From Spodoptera frugiperda (lineage: Eukaryota; Arthropoda; Insecta; Lepidoptera; Noctuidae): a stretch of 64,000 bases of DNA. Where the stretch lies: NCBI RefSeq assembly GCF_023101765.2, contig NC_064218.1:186001-250000 (forward strand). Reading direction: 5' to 3'. The position numbers were made by a program, and so were the translations under genes. The notes beneath the pieces were generated by a model. That model made no database searches. It was not told the DNA's origin and saw nothing but the letters and a program-made list of their open reading frames with translations. Below are positions 45,901 through 59,306 of the stretch, piece after piece (the stretch's first letter is position 1; every line of letters starts with the position of its first letter).

Positions 45901-48900
45901 TTCTTGTGTTGGAGTGCAAAATTAGAGATCATGATTATGTTATCCACAAGATGTGTCCCTCGATGACTTCTAGCTCAGCTGGAATCCTGCATCCAGCAGC
46001 TCTTAACAGTACCTACACAGCAAACTCTAACTACCGTACTCAAAGACTTTTGACGATTACTTAAACCATTCCTTAGTAACGATTTTGTTCCAAAAATAGT
46101 TAAGAAACCATTAAACAATACTGTTATTATGTTAATTCTTTCCAGACAATGTCTATCAAAATTCTTAATCCCATGCCTGCCTGCCATGACCACATACTCA
46201 GTATCGAGGTGTATCATCAATCAATAACTACATATTTAGCACATAGGTGGCATTAACTTAAACACAATGCCCGGCCAGACGTCTTTTTGTAGTCCAGGTC
46301 ACAGACCCCAGCCACGGAACGGATTCTAAGAAATCTAGATTTATTTTAATGTCTAACTTTTTGTGGGAATCCGAAGTATGCGCGTTTTAGAAAGTTCTGG
46401 GGATTGGGAGCCTGTCGCCTAACTATATTATGTTCATGTATGTACAGTGAAGTATGTTGTGTTCTTCTTGTTGTTTATACCTATGCACATAATTTCTGTT
46501 TACTAATTCTGTTGAGGACTTTCAAAGATATACTCGTACAGGATAGTTGCAATAAATTTACTAGTAACATCATCTGTATGGGATCCATAACATAACTGGC
46601 GGATAGATGGGGCAACATCTAACATACACAAAAGCTATGCCTACTTACATACATAATTACGTTGTTGTTTCACAACACATAGGTATTTAAGTAGTTCTTA
46701 TATCTACGCGTAAAAGTACTATTTACTTTGTACCTTTTTACTAGAGGTTACTCACTAAAATGATGGAAAGGAATTTACTATAAATATAGATTTTATCCAA
46801 AGCTACAGTAGAGACATATTGGAACAGATTTCGAACCGATCCATCAGAGCTATAATACAAGTGTGGATTTCACTAACACTAACATGAAAACCTTACACAG
46901 GTCACGTCGAGCTGAGTAGGAAAAGGTCCTAAGTTATCGAGGCAGACCTAAGTCGTAGGCTTTTATTGTGACTAAGAAAACGTCTTAGTACTTTGTCAAA
47001 GTAGAGGGTTTATATGAAATCATTTGTGGTTAGTAGAGTCTAATAAAAGCTCAGGTAGCCCTTTTTATATGACTTCTTTTTCTGGATTTTGGAGTAGTTT
47101 GATAAATATATTCTTTTATCAAGGAGACAGGAGCTGGTCCCGTATTTTGACAACATTTATATGGTTAGTGATTTCACTGGTTTTGATGTTTGACATTAGT
47201 ATTGTTATGGCATCAAATCATAGAATCTATTTAACTTAATTGAGAAGAGATACTCAGAATAAATATTGACAAATTTCCCAATTAAAACAAATGAATTAAG
47301 AGTGGAAGTAGGGGTTGTACCTTAGCCTACGTTTCCATGCCAAGCGTTAAGCGCTTAGAACTACATGCATTTTACATTGTCTGAAATGACACATATAGTG
47401 GTAAGCGTATTAGCAGTAAGCGCGCGAACGCTTGCCATCTGAACATAGGCTTAGACGTCCGTGATATGTCAAGTAAAATGCCTATAAAATTAATAGGCAC
47501 TAGAATCATACATAACTGAAATGTACGGACAACTAATTCTGCCTACTCTTTCGGGGTACAAAAATGGCGTGCTGCTGTTCATGTTCACAATGATTTATTT
47601 TCCAAACTCGAGCACAACGTTCTTATATCAAAGCGGAGCCACTGCAAGAGTATCCAGTGCCGCCCCCTGGTGGCGCACAACCTCAGTTTAGGTCACAAAT
47701 GGCCGTTGTTATATCAGTGTTTACCCTTTGTTTGTGTGCAGAGTCCAGGCAGAGACCTGTTCACAAATACTAGGCTCGGCTCAAAGGCTTTACTCGTCGT
47801 CTGATATGCTTCGGTGATAGGCTTCGATTGATATTCAGCTTGGCAGCGTGCATCGTGCATCAAAGCATTTTCCTGCAAACATTCAGTACTTAGTTCTTAT
47901 GTATTCAAATGCTCGATGGAACTGTGAAGTGCTTCCATTAAAGTTAGGCTCTAGTTTCAGACTGAGCGACTGTAGTCCTGCCTGTTGCAACGTACAATGT
48001 ACTTTGATCTTATGTTATTGCTATGCCCAGTATTTTTAATTGAACGTTCCAATTGTTGTCGTGTTCCCCTCTGTCCGAGCAGTTTCGAAAACTTCTATTT
48101 TTGACGTTTCTGATTCTCTATCAATCATGTTGTTTGTAGCTTTCTTTGCATTTCCTTATTATGAGAAGGAAAATGACATAAAGGATCCTGTATTATTTTA
48201 CGACCTGCTATAAGTTAACGAAAATGTAAACAACACCACTAATAAGTAGGTCCTTATACTTCCTCGCAATCAATAGCACTCAAACTGTCTGAAGTAAAGA
48301 CTAAAGCCGCGCTCTGTGTACCGCGCGCTGCACGCTGGCAGACTGTAAAGTGTAGTTAAGGTAACAAGTGGCAGTACTGCTGTCCCCATTAGCGGTAGCG
48401 GCGCAATTTTTCATAGAGCACTACTTTGTACCTGGACAAGAACGGGTATAAATTAATTAAGAGCCGACATGGACGTCGAACTGCGGTCCCCGCGAGGTAC
48501 GTTCGTGTTTACGGTGGAGGTGGCAGTTGGGGGAACAATATTTGAGGCTATTGTGTTTAGTTTAGTAGTTTTAGAAGTTGGTACTTATTTACCGATATAT
48601 TAGATAGATAGTTGGTAGATATTTACCAACTGCATAACTTCTTGAAATAACTTGTTTACTTGGGCGGTGAGAAAGATTAGTTAACTAAAGAAATTAAAGA
48701 AAGAAGAAAAAAAAATGTATGGATAGGTTTTCTGTTATACAGAAAAAATGTTTAGATAAGTTAGTTACTAGTAAAATAAATACCACATCCGTTGGTTCTC
48801 GTTGAATGTGCGCAATCAACTAACAAAGTGAAGTAATTTGATTGGTTCGCAGTGGACTCTGCAAGAACAAGAATTTATTTATACAAATCATTGCATTTGT

Positions 48901-48905
48901 TTAAT
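42997..48905. other. Non-coding stretch
   Basis: Nearly 6 kb with no supported gene. It is mostly AT-rich, with less AT-rich pieces at 45,170-45,320, 45,690-45,800 and 48,300-48,520. At 48,470-48,497 a good translation-start context (gccgacATGG) is followed by a donor-like CGAG|GTACGT, which might be a tiny first exon, but no partner exon was recognised. Confidence 0.35.
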
Positions 48906-48970
48906 GCGGACCGTGCCGGACCGAACCGGACCGAGCCGGAGCGGGCCGGACCGCGGCCGGACTCCGGCTC
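48906..48970. repeat. Decamer minisatellite (ccggaccgag)n
   Basis: Five units with period 10: gcggaccgtg, ccggaccgaa, ccggaccgag, ccggagcggg, ccggaccgcg, then a decayed tail. It is extremely GC-rich within AT-rich flanks. Confidence 0.85.
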
Positions 48971-49670
48971 ACACAATCGCATTACTAATTAGCAGGGAGT
49001 CTGTGCATTTTTGACACGTTAGCTTTTATTTAGAGACTCTTTTAGTTCCTAAAGGAGAATTTTCCTTATTTTTCTAACAGAATTGTGAAACTGTATTTAT
49101 TTTAGGGTCTATTGGTAAAGGTAGGGTATTAAAAGTAATGTTTAGTTAAGGTTAAATTATGTTATAAGAAGAAGAGTAATCATGTATTCACAAAACTATT
49201 GGTTGAAGAAGTTGGGAGAAGGAAGGTGATCTGCTAAATAGGCATAAAATTAGACCAGACGTTATTAAATAGAATTAATAGAATGTAACAGGATAATGCC
49301 TTCTAAACGGAGTTTCGTATCGTGGCGTAACTAGATAATAATGATTTCTCAACTAGGTGTGAGGCTGCACTGAGTCATAACTAGAATCGGATGTTCGTTG
49401 TAAATGGATTATAATCAATAGCAAAGTCTTATATAAATAAACACAAATTACACTAATATTTCAACCAGTTAGACAGCGACAAACAAACATTGAAATAAAA
49501 AGTCGTACAGTCGAGCTGTAGGATCCCATATCCTTTGGAAGGCTACATGTAGGAGATAAAAACCTTTCATAAATACGCGTTTGTCCGTGATCAATATATC
49601 AAGCGAAAGGTTATCGGCGGAGGGATGTCGCCGGTAAATCATACCGAGCGCCCAATGCCCAATATTCCGC

Positions 49671-49740
49671 CATACTACGCCGTACTACGCCACACTCCGC
49701 CATACTACGCCACTCTCCGCTATACTACGGCTACACGTTA
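49671..49740. repeat. Decamer minisatellite (catactacgc)n
   Basis: Seven units with period 10: catactacgc, cgtactacgc, cacactccgc, catactacgc, cactctccgc, tatactacgg, ctacacgtta. Confidence 0.85.
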
Positions 49741-52276
49741 CGTCGCCATGTTGGCTAATTCTATCACATCCCCCGAGCCCAGCGGATGAGCGGACAATTC
49801 TATCAATATCACATTTTACATTTTTATATTTTCTGTTTAAATATTTTTCGGACTTTTTTTTTTAGCAAATTCGGTTGATCGATCTAATTAAAGTTATGTT
49901 AGGTGCTTGTTCATTCAAAACAACAAATATCAATGCTTATTACTGAAATACAATAGTCTATCTGTATTCAGGTGGTACGTGGATTTTTCACATTAGATAG
50001 TACCTACACCGTTGGCATCATTGTAAAGCATAAGGTTTTTCTTTGGATCGGAATAAAATGGCTATGAAACATCACAAGCAGTGCTTTGCGACAGGCTCAT
50101 AAGGGATGATACATAACAATAAGAACAGCTCCATGGCAACAAAACACTGGAGATGAAGCGTGCGCCATGAAACCCAATAGCCGTACGGTATGCTCATATT
50201 GCGCATTTCAACTGCCTATCACCATATCCGCAAGTTTATTACAAACAACAAAAGTGTAATTCCCCCGAGACACGTATGAACTGGCACGATTACGCACAGT
50301 TCAAATACTTTTATTATTTGCGGGGTGCGCTCGCGCGGCACTAATCTTCGCCAATGTTCGGCAATATTCGGTAGTGTTCGTGTAAAAAATGTTCCTTCTT
50401 TATTGGGGCGGCTCGCGGTCGAGTGCGATAGTTCGCAACTACTGTCACAACTCCACATAGATTACTAAATAAATTGTGCAGAAGCGACGTCCGCGTGTTG
50501 CCGCGCCGAGAGTAAGAAAGTTCAGCGAGTTGAGTCAGATGCCATTTACTCTAATATTACTCTTACGATTTTTTTACAAAAAGTTTTGATAAACAATCAA
50601 ATTAAACATGTGGATTGGTAGATATTTAAAGCAAAGACTGTTTTAAATTGTATATACCATAACAATAGAAAACAAATACTGAATCAGTTTTCATAACCTT
50701 ATTCACAGGGTCCCTGACCATCTACTACATATATAGCACATCACCATTAAAACATAGACACAGCCCTCACAACTGATACCAGAATAGGTAACAACAACAA
50801 CAACAGACGGTGTCGCGTCTAAACAGTTTAGCGTGCTTAGCATATGGCCGTCCAAAACAAGCCGAGAGCAAATGAGCCGCGGCCCATTAGCTTCAAATTG
50901 TCCGTGGCAGACAACTGCCCGTCTATTTATGTAGCTGACCTCTCTGCTTACCCCGCTATTGGCCTTTACTTATGACGTATAGTACTGACTTGTGTTTACC
51001 TAGCAGGGAAGTAAAAAACTTGAGGAAGTTTCGTTTCTTCGTAATTTCCTCGGGTTGCTAACTCGGTGTTTATAGTGATAGTGATTAGGTTTTGTGAATA
51101 AATCTATGTAGGAGGAGTTATGTTTCTCAATGTGTTCAATAAGTTATGACTATGTTTAACTTACTAGCCTGACTAGTCGGTGTAAGTAGGAAGGTCTAGG
51201 ATACTAAGGTTCCTTGTCCTAGGTGGGGATGATTATCGTTGGAACAGTCACACCTATTTGATTAGCTGCATCCGACACACAAATGCCATTTGAGCGGGTC
51301 CGCTCAAACTGTTGTGCTTCTTCCCTCAAAAGACCACTTGAACTTGCCCGGTTCTCACATATCATTTTTTCACATATTGTCTGGACTTTAACAGACAATG
51401 ACAAGACCTTTGAGTAAGATTCGGCATTACTTCTCAAAGTAGTCCGTTAGGAAATGCCGAGCTCGTCAAAATATTTGTGTAGCCTATTTACAAAAATAAA
51501 TTCATTGTATCATTGTTTGTTTCAAAGTTTTTTTTTTTGGAAAATTCACTGAAAATATCAAAACTTTAATTGAAACAAAATTATCAGTTTCGTATTGATA
51601 TTGGACGAAGTTGTTTATGCAGCGTGAGATAACAATAGTACGTATAATTGAACACAAAAGTAATAAATACCTAATTTCAAATAATAGCAATTACAGCAAG
51701 AACAGTAAGTGGTTTATGAGCTGGAGTGACCGTGAACCGACATGAGCTACTAGTTACGAGGTACAAGCTACTAACATGAGGCGAGCCTCATAAACCGCCC
51801 ACCCACGGAACTGTATCTCTTGTACCTGGGAGTAAATTAATATAGTGTAAGACTTGGTTACAATAACTAAGCTAGTATCAAGGTAACATATCGTAGTATG
51901 ACTTTTCAGTATAATTTGACTGCATGGCGCGGTGGCTGGGGAACTGGTTATCGTGTAACATGCACGGATTCGGTTCCCATATAGAGCATTGTTTGATCTA
52001 ATAATGCTGGTTTCGGCTCTGGGAGTCATGTGTATCTAAAATGGTATGTTTGTTAATGCACCTTCGACATAGGAGAAAAGTATATTGTGGGTTAACTTAA
52101 GTTTAAAAAAAAATACGTTTTATATTGAAAAGTCATTGGAATCACGTAGATTTATTAAAATCGATCTGTGTATTGGTTACAAAGTTACAGAGAAGAAGAT
52201 TTCAGATGGAAATTGGTAATATAACTTAATCTGTCCACATCTAAAGACCCAATCTACATCTACATTAATCACTTAA
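49741..52276. other. Non-coding stretch
   Basis: No gene is supported. It contains one SINE family 2 copy, listed separately; the rest is AT-rich single-copy-looking sequence. Confidence 0.4.
51921..52045 (+). mobile_element. tRNA-like SINE, family 2
   Basis: It opens tgcatggcgcggtggctggg (A-box-like), has ggattcggttcccata (B-box-like) and ends ttcggctctgggagtcatgt. Minus-strand relatives are at 8,515-8,630 and 30,130-30,275. Confidence 0.6.
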
Positions 52277-53730
52277 TCTATATACATATAATAAAATCGT
52301 AGAAAAGTGCTGTCTGTACATTGAAAATAAAAATAAAAAAAATAGCAGGGGTTATTGTTATGTCGATGTCGAACCCAAAAATGTAATTAACTTTTTTTTT
52401 GTCTGTTTGTCTGTTTGTCTGTTCGTCTGTGCGCGCTAATCTCAGAAACGGCTGATCCGAGTTGGATGCGGTTTTCACGAATATATTGTGGGATGCTTAA
52501 ATTTACATTTAGTGTTTGTTTCATGTCAATCGGTTCATAAATAAAAAAGTTATGTCAAATTAAAGAATCCGTCGAACATTCTATGCTTATACCATTAATC
52601 TCCGCAACTATTTGACGGATTTGGTTGAAATTTGGTACAGATATAGTTTAGAACCTTAGAAAGGACATAGATATATTTTTATTTCAAAAATCAAAAAATA
52701 AAATAGAAATAAATTATTTATAAATAATTCTATGTCGATCGTTACACGACTTCGGTTCATGTTATTGTTTTAATTTATCGAAAAAAGTAAATAAATAGTA
52801 AAAAGGTATGAAAAAAATAACATCAATATAATAAAACATTTAGTACAAAGAAAATGCTCTAACGGAGTATAGATAATTCTATGTCGATCGTTACACGACT
52901 TCGGTTCATGTTATTGTTTTAATTCATCGAAAAAAAGTAAATAAATAGTAAAAAGGTATGAAAAAAATAATATCAATATAATTAAACTTTTAGTACAAAG
53001 AAAATGCCCGAACGGAGTATACATAAATAATCCAAGTTGTCTTTATCCTCGATAGATGGCGTTGGGATCGAAATAGATCGCGCTATGGTTTCGTTACATT
53101 CATTTGGTTGGGTATCGGCCGAGCGCTTCGGTACTATCGTAGAAAAAGTGTATTATCAGTCGTATGATTATTTGTCTGTAGTGGTCCTGCTGTTTCGTAT
53201 ATTCTAAATTGGTTTCGTTGTATTTGTCAATTTGTCAATTAATAAGTTTATTTGTTGGGTTTTCCTGGTTTTTTGGTTAAACTATTTAACGTAGGTTTAG
53301 TTTGATATCGATTATTAGTAGTTACTGTAGTTAGTTTTTTTAATAAAATTGTAAGTCTAATTTTTTTTTAATTAGATTAGATTTAAGTCGTTTCTTTTAA
53401 ATTATTTAGTTTAAGCTTGGTTATTATAGCATAGAGGATAGGTTGTAATATAGTTTCTTTTTTAATTGTTATAAATTCGTAATTCGTAGCTTTCTTTAGT
53501 TTTAAGTTAGTTTAAGTCCGTTTTTAAAATATTTTTTCAATGCCCTAAGTGAGTATACATCTATTAAATTCAAACGCAGAGCTCATTATGTTGATTTTTG
53601 AAGAGTTCCCTGGAATATCTTCCACATCTCATTTTTGAAGAGATCCCGCGAGATCGGGATCTATGTGGTTAAAACCAAAAATTTGCCGGAAGTCACTATT
53701 CCACGCGAACGAAGTCGCGGGCAAAAGCTA
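52277..53730 (+). mobile_element. Helitron-like element, non-autonomous
   Basis: It begins A|TCTATATACATATAATAA with cagaaacggctgatccgagt-type words near the head, and ends cgaagtcgcgggcaaaagcta, the GC-rich Helitron tail. The final G of CTAG is missing because another Helitron starts there. No Rep/helicase coding sequence is present. Its interior carries the 149-bp tandem duplication listed separately. Confidence 0.6.
52724..53022. repeat. 149-bp tandem duplication
   Basis: Two units, 52,724-52,872 and 52,873-53,022, both run from ataattctatgtcgatcgtt to gaacggagtat-type ends. They differ at a handful of bases and by one added A. Confidence 0.9.
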
Positions 53731-54193
53731 TCATTCATAAATCTGTGGAAGGGTCAATTCTGTACATTGAAAATATTGAAAGAATAAATAGCAGGGGGTG
53801 TTACTGGATCGATACCAAATGATAAAATTTTTTTGTCTGTCTGTCTGTATGTTCAGGCATCACGTGAAAATTAACTAACGATTCGAAAAATAACGGTTCG
53901 ATTTCGATAAAACTTGGTATAATTATACCTTATTATCCTTGGCATAAAATAGGATACATTTTATCCTGGAAAATACGTAGAAAAAAATCTTTATTTTTCA
54001 GTTTTATTCTACAGAACGCGAGCTCAACAGCAGTAGCTCAATAGAGGGATCTCCTTAATTATTATGGGCCTCGCCGTATTTGGGTCCAATAGACATTTAT
54101 AAGATGTCATTGTCAGAGTTACTCAAAATGGAGAAATAAAACTACCACGCGAAGACCGACATCCACGCGGACGGAGTCGCGGGCGGAAGCTAG
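53731..54193 (+). mobile_element. Helitron-like element, non-autonomous, abutting the previous one
   Basis: It begins A|TCATTCATAAATCTG and ends gtcgcgggcggaagCTAG|T. It is a diverged relative of the later part of the Helitron in the hAT copies (36,185-36,647): atagcagggggtgttactgg and ggatctccttaattattat are shared. It is a further, independent copy. Confidence 0.7.
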
Positions 54194-57100
54194 TTTCCTT
54201 AATATACTCTCAACAATGAATCTCTCAACAACAACAAAGTAATCAGGTCATCAGTCCCGAGCGTACTGACCAATATTTCGCATGCACTCGCATCGAAGCC
54301 TTCGTAATACATAATGTATAAAATATGAGCTGCTTGCAGTCCATCGCGACCGACGCGACGCGGCGCGGCGAGCGAGCGCGGGCGGCGCGGCGCGGGCGCG
54401 GCATGAATTAATAACAGCCGCAATTAATACAACAACGCTCGATGGCCGCTGCACGTATTTATTAAGAAACGTATAAATCATTGCAAAGCGCAGGGCTGGC
54501 CTACAGCCCGCTGTCATCTGTGTCGTTGAGTAGTCCATACAGAAAGCCTTTGCGCTCTCTTTCATATATCTACTGCTGTACATTCTCTTTTCAGAATCGG
54601 TCTTGAGCTCTTGACGTCCAACCACTATCAGTGACTGAGCAAGAAGGCTTGATGTAGGTACATAGGTAGTGGAAATAAAGGTTTGATATAAACAGGAGAT
54701 AAGCTTAAAAGGAACTTGCATCGAATGTCATTAAAAAGTCGAAAGTTTGTATGTTAACCTAGGAAAATTAGGCAATGAATTAAATCTATCCCTATGTAAG
54801 AGAATCTTTTTGAAGAAAATAGATAGTTGTAACACATAAACGTGGCTATCATCACTACGAGGTTTCCCAGTCTCTTTTTACGCCGCCATAATATTCGACA
54901 GCCCTATTTCCTCCGGGCCGGCGGGACGCACCCCCATTAGGGGGTATTCCGCAGAAATTACTGGCAATACATCATCGAGATGTTTTTAATAAGCGCCAGT
55001 GTTGCCAGCCTCTTGACAGACTACCTTGTTCAATGGATTGTTTCCACTCTTCTGTATGAAGTATTGGTTTAATGTATCGCGCGGCTGTCTGTTTTGTTAT
55101 TGCTAACAACGTGAACCCACATTATTTATGTGTGCGATCTCCTAGTGCCACAAGTTTCACTGTTACGACTAGCATAGTTTTGAGAATAAAACCGACACAT
55201 CCTTGAAATTAAAAGTTTACCAAACCCCGTAAAGCTAAGAGCAGCACGAGGCTAGGTATTATAATTTCCCTCTGGGAACAATCGCGTCCATCTATCTGTA
55301 GCGCATCAATACTCGCGCTGAATGCGACGTCACATAAAGGCCATCGTCCATCGTTGTTCAAAACGACCAGCATTCGCAAAAAGCGCCGATTTAATTGCGG
55401 ACGCTTCTTTGTCCCATTGTACTCCGTTCTCACTTAAATATACCAACACAACCTTTTATTTACTGATCATTCCAATCAATTTCAACCTTACTCTCCAAAG
55501 GACAAGGTCTGGAATAGCCGACACCGGCGCGGTGCTCGGCTTGTCTCGCATTAAAATTACAATGAAACATGGTTGGACGAGCCGATAGTCGACGGCAGCG
55601 AAGTGGTCGATTATGTAAATGTAGTGAATTCGTAACGCATCGCCCCTGATTTATATCGAACGATTCCTTTTCTAAAAAGCTTCGTATAATTTTAATTGAC
55701 CGTTATTGGTTTCTTCCGTTATTTGGAAATCAATTGAGACATTATAGGAATGTCCGATAAAATATTCTCGAGTGATTTAAATGTGCCTTCAATTGGAATG
55801 TGAAAATAAGGTCTTTGATTTCAGTTTGGTGATTTGTAGTGTTTTACTGTAATTTAATAAGATTTATGTGGGCGTGGGCTAGTGTTTTAAATTGCTCGCT
55901 TCCTTAATTTTGTATAATTGGTATGTTGTTATTAATGATAACTGCTCGTTTCATAGAAATAATGGCTCATTTACGGGTTGATGCATCGCCCTCTGTGTAA
56001 CTCTTCGCTAGTGGAATAATTGTGATCGAATCAATTGATCGTTTCGGACTTTTAGAATAGTCATTACTGTATATCGTCGAGGTGAGTTATTCACATATAA
56101 CTCAACTAGTTTCACTTAAACCGCAATTACTCGCAGTTACTGCACTTGTGTGAGATTTATTAAAAGTGAAGAATTCGTCTACGCTGTATCGCCTGCATAG
56201 TTTGGGGCATTTACGGGGTATTCAATGAGTGCATTAATCACGGTGGATGTGGACTTGTCATCATAATTCCAGTAAAAAGACAAAAGCACGCAGATCTGTT
56301 GATTAGCGACAAATGCTCGGACACTGCGCGGTTATAGTTTCTGCGAACTCATTGATAAGTGATGAATGTGGCCGGTGCGCCCGCGCCGGTTTTTGATGAG
56401 CGCTTTGAACTTTATAGTCCAGGAGTCGGTGTGCTTATTGGTAAGAAACACGTAGTAATAGTATCAGCTGAAAAGAGGACTAAATTATTGGTTGCAATGC
56501 CTACACTACATGTTAATGATTAACAGTCATTCATTAGCTTGACAGAGAATTTCTGGCTGTTGAAGATTACACGACCATAAATATATTAATATACTTAGGT
56601 GTTAAATTAAGATAGAATTAGATAAAAAATAACCTAAGAGTTTTTACACAGCGTGTAGTATGTATACGTACTTCTGAATAAACAAATGATGAAAAGATAA
56701 ATCACGGACTGTGCTACCGAGCTCTCGGCCAACAACAAAATTCGCGCGCATCACATGCACATCCGTCGATTAACCAGCAGTAATTATAACGACGATTATC
56801 ATTGCTGGGCCCGAGCCGGCCGAGCCCGCTCCACTGCGAGCCGGGTCCACCACATCCAGGTGTCCTGTAATTGCTTGTTGACGCCGCCCGGCGTGGCTCG
56901 GCGTCCACAAAGCAAACTTTGTAATTAGCACCAAATTTATTGTTTCCGCTGACACTAAATCCACCTTCCTTATAAAATTTGGCTTTGAAATGTTAATTTT
57001 TAGGGTTCAACGCGACTTAGGGGCTTTCATTAAGTGAAATGCTAAATGAAATGAAATGAGTTGTTGCTTTTATTGTTTATTTTGTTTATTTTGATAGGTC

Positions 57101-57877
57101 ATTTGGCTTAGTTTGATAGGTATAATTGGTCTAATGATGGAATTCTCAAGTTTCTACTATAATGTAGTTAAGATCCAAGTAATTAACTGATTATGTTTTA
57201 GCGAGACAAATTTTAGAGACATCTTAAAGTGTTTGTCACTGACTAGAAATTTGTGGCAAAGTTTTTCTTAGCATTCAATTAAAAGTCAAGTTCGAGTCCC
57301 TCTAGATATTTAATGCAATATTTTGATATTTTAATACTAAATATTGCATGTTATAGTGATACCATCGTGTTCCAAGGATGTATTTACTAGGTACTCGTCT
57401 GAATGTTGCAGTTTTTGTGTTCGTGAACAAATTATTTGTATCGGAATGTGGAGCAGTTTCGTACAGCAGGTGTTGGTCCTTCAGTGGTGTTATACAGGAA
57501 TGTCGATTGTTACGAGGCAACGCAGTGCTGAGTGTTAAGAATTATAATATTTCATGTGAAGCACGTTAATTATTTCTTAATTAGTCGAGTTGTTCTTCGA
57601 AAGGGGAATTGCTAAGTAACACAACATTAACGAATCGAATTTAATCCATTTTTTTTAAATATAAAACTGAAGAGTTTGTTTGTTGCGTTAAAAAAAAATA
57701 TCACTGATAATTCTAATAGAATATAGAACCTATTCTATGAAGGGCGTTCGACAACACAATCTGTGAGTAACTTGACATTGAAAACCTATCACAACTACAC
57801 CCGTATTCAAATGAAGTTTACACAGCACCATGTTATTGCTAGCAGTTAGAACAACTAACATAATGTTCCCGTAAGAG

Positions 57878-57879
<2 letters not shown>
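54194..57879. other. Non-coding stretch with GC-rich patches
   Basis: No gene is supported. 54,330-54,415 is a run of gcggcgcggcgagcg-type sequence; 55,230-55,620 and 56,700-56,920 are also GC-richer. The longest frame across the first patch (minus, 156 codons) shows no domain. A 10-bp stem (tgcaatattt with aaatattgca) occurs near 57,312-57,349. Confidence 0.35.

Positions 57880-57939
<60 letters not shown>
57880..57939. repeat. (CA)30 microsatellite
   Basis: Sixty bases of perfect CA repeat. A minus-strand frame crossing it (VCVCVC...) is an artefact of the repeat. Confidence 0.97.
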
Positions 57940-57941
<2 letters not shown>

Positions 57942-58375
57942 ACCGTATATCATCAGGAGTTACTCCCAGTTGTAATCCTAAACAAACAGGGCGTAGTTGA
58001 ATAGTTCCCACAATAATGTGCAATGTATAGCCGATCAATCAGAGACGTTAGGACAGCGGCTATCGGATAGCCATTACTTGCCCCGGGCCCTTGGGAGCAC
58101 GCTATCTTATACCCGGCCGGCAAGACCCGGGCAACGTCGGGAGACATGCCTTGTCTTGTACAGTTGCGTTTGATAGGTAACGCGTTTATTGCTACAAATT
58201 GTGGAATTGATTGTGCTTGAAGAGGGTGATGTTTGAATGCGTTAAAACAAAACAAGTAGAAGGTACGTAGTTACGTAAAATTTACATTGGTTATTATTAT
58301 TTGAGAGTATTTAGTAGTTCTGAGTAACTTGGATTTGGTGTAATATAATTTGGTCAGCATCAGTCGGAATACTTG

Positions 58376-58470
58376 CACACACATATACATCATTAACGGC
58401 CTAAAAATAGGCCACTGCTGACCAAAGGCCTCTTCTCACACGGAGAAGGTTTGAGCATTAACACTTATTG
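58376..58470 (+). repeat. Dispersed moth repeat (ctcacacggagaaggtttga family)
   Basis: The words aggccactgctgaccaaagg and ctcacacggagaaggtttga are recognisable as a widely dispersed lepidopteran sequence. A diverged relative is at 62,225-62,290 (catcagcctgtaactctcc, ctcttacacggagga). Confidence 0.55.
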
Positions 58471-59306
58471 GTAATTCACACTTATGTCACTAAAATATAA
58501 AGGATGTTCCTTCCTATATGCACACAGCGAGCAGTGGCTGGTCGCAGTTTTAGGACATACCCAGTTCAACTTACCTTCTCACGTTTCTAATGAGCATTAC
58601 GCTATCTCCTGCTATGACGTCATCCCATCACAACAGTATTATATTATGTAATGCTTATACTATCCCATCTCATTGCTCTAGGATGTGACATCCTACCAAA
58701 CATCGACCAATTTCACTAACACTAAGACCACCGAAAATCTCAATCATACTAACATGGTAGTGTGAATTGCTCCCAATAAGCTGGTGAAGTGGCTCCGGCA
58801 CCAGTTCCCACGTTACAACGCACCATAACTCATGGTGTCACAATGTACCATGAAATTGTTACTCCTCCAGGGCCGTGCTGCAACGCCTGAAGGGATTTAT
58901 CTGAATAATAATTTTGAAGACAATTCGAGAACGGAATCAGCCGACATATTGTACGTACAATAAACATGTCGCCCGGAGCCACGGGTCTTATAGTTCATTC
59001 GTTTTTTTGACGTAAATCACTCCTATATGAGCGTGTTCTTAGAAGTTTATATAACAGAGCAATAATACAATTGATTGAAATTGATTATGTCTGAAATCAA
59101 TTGCAATTGTTACATATGATCTTAATTACAATTTAATTGAAATATTTATTTACATAGTAGTGTTAAAATGTGTAGTAGAACACGTTTCTGCTTGTCCAAT
59201 TATCCAACTCGAAGCGTAATGTTTTCATATGCATGACGTCACAGATTACGTAACATACACACAGGCTCTGCGGTATCAGACGACCTATTTCGCGTGAGCT
59301 AGCATC

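Noticed and set aside
52277..54193. Autonomous Helitron
   Set aside because: No Rep or helicase coding sequence is present in either element.
54199..54721. Overlapping minus-strand frames across the gcggcg run
   Set aside because: Arginine/alanine-rich translation reflects the GC run; no domain or splice context.
57730..58038. 102-codon frame with VCVCVC
   Set aside because: It is the translation of a (CA)30 microsatellite.
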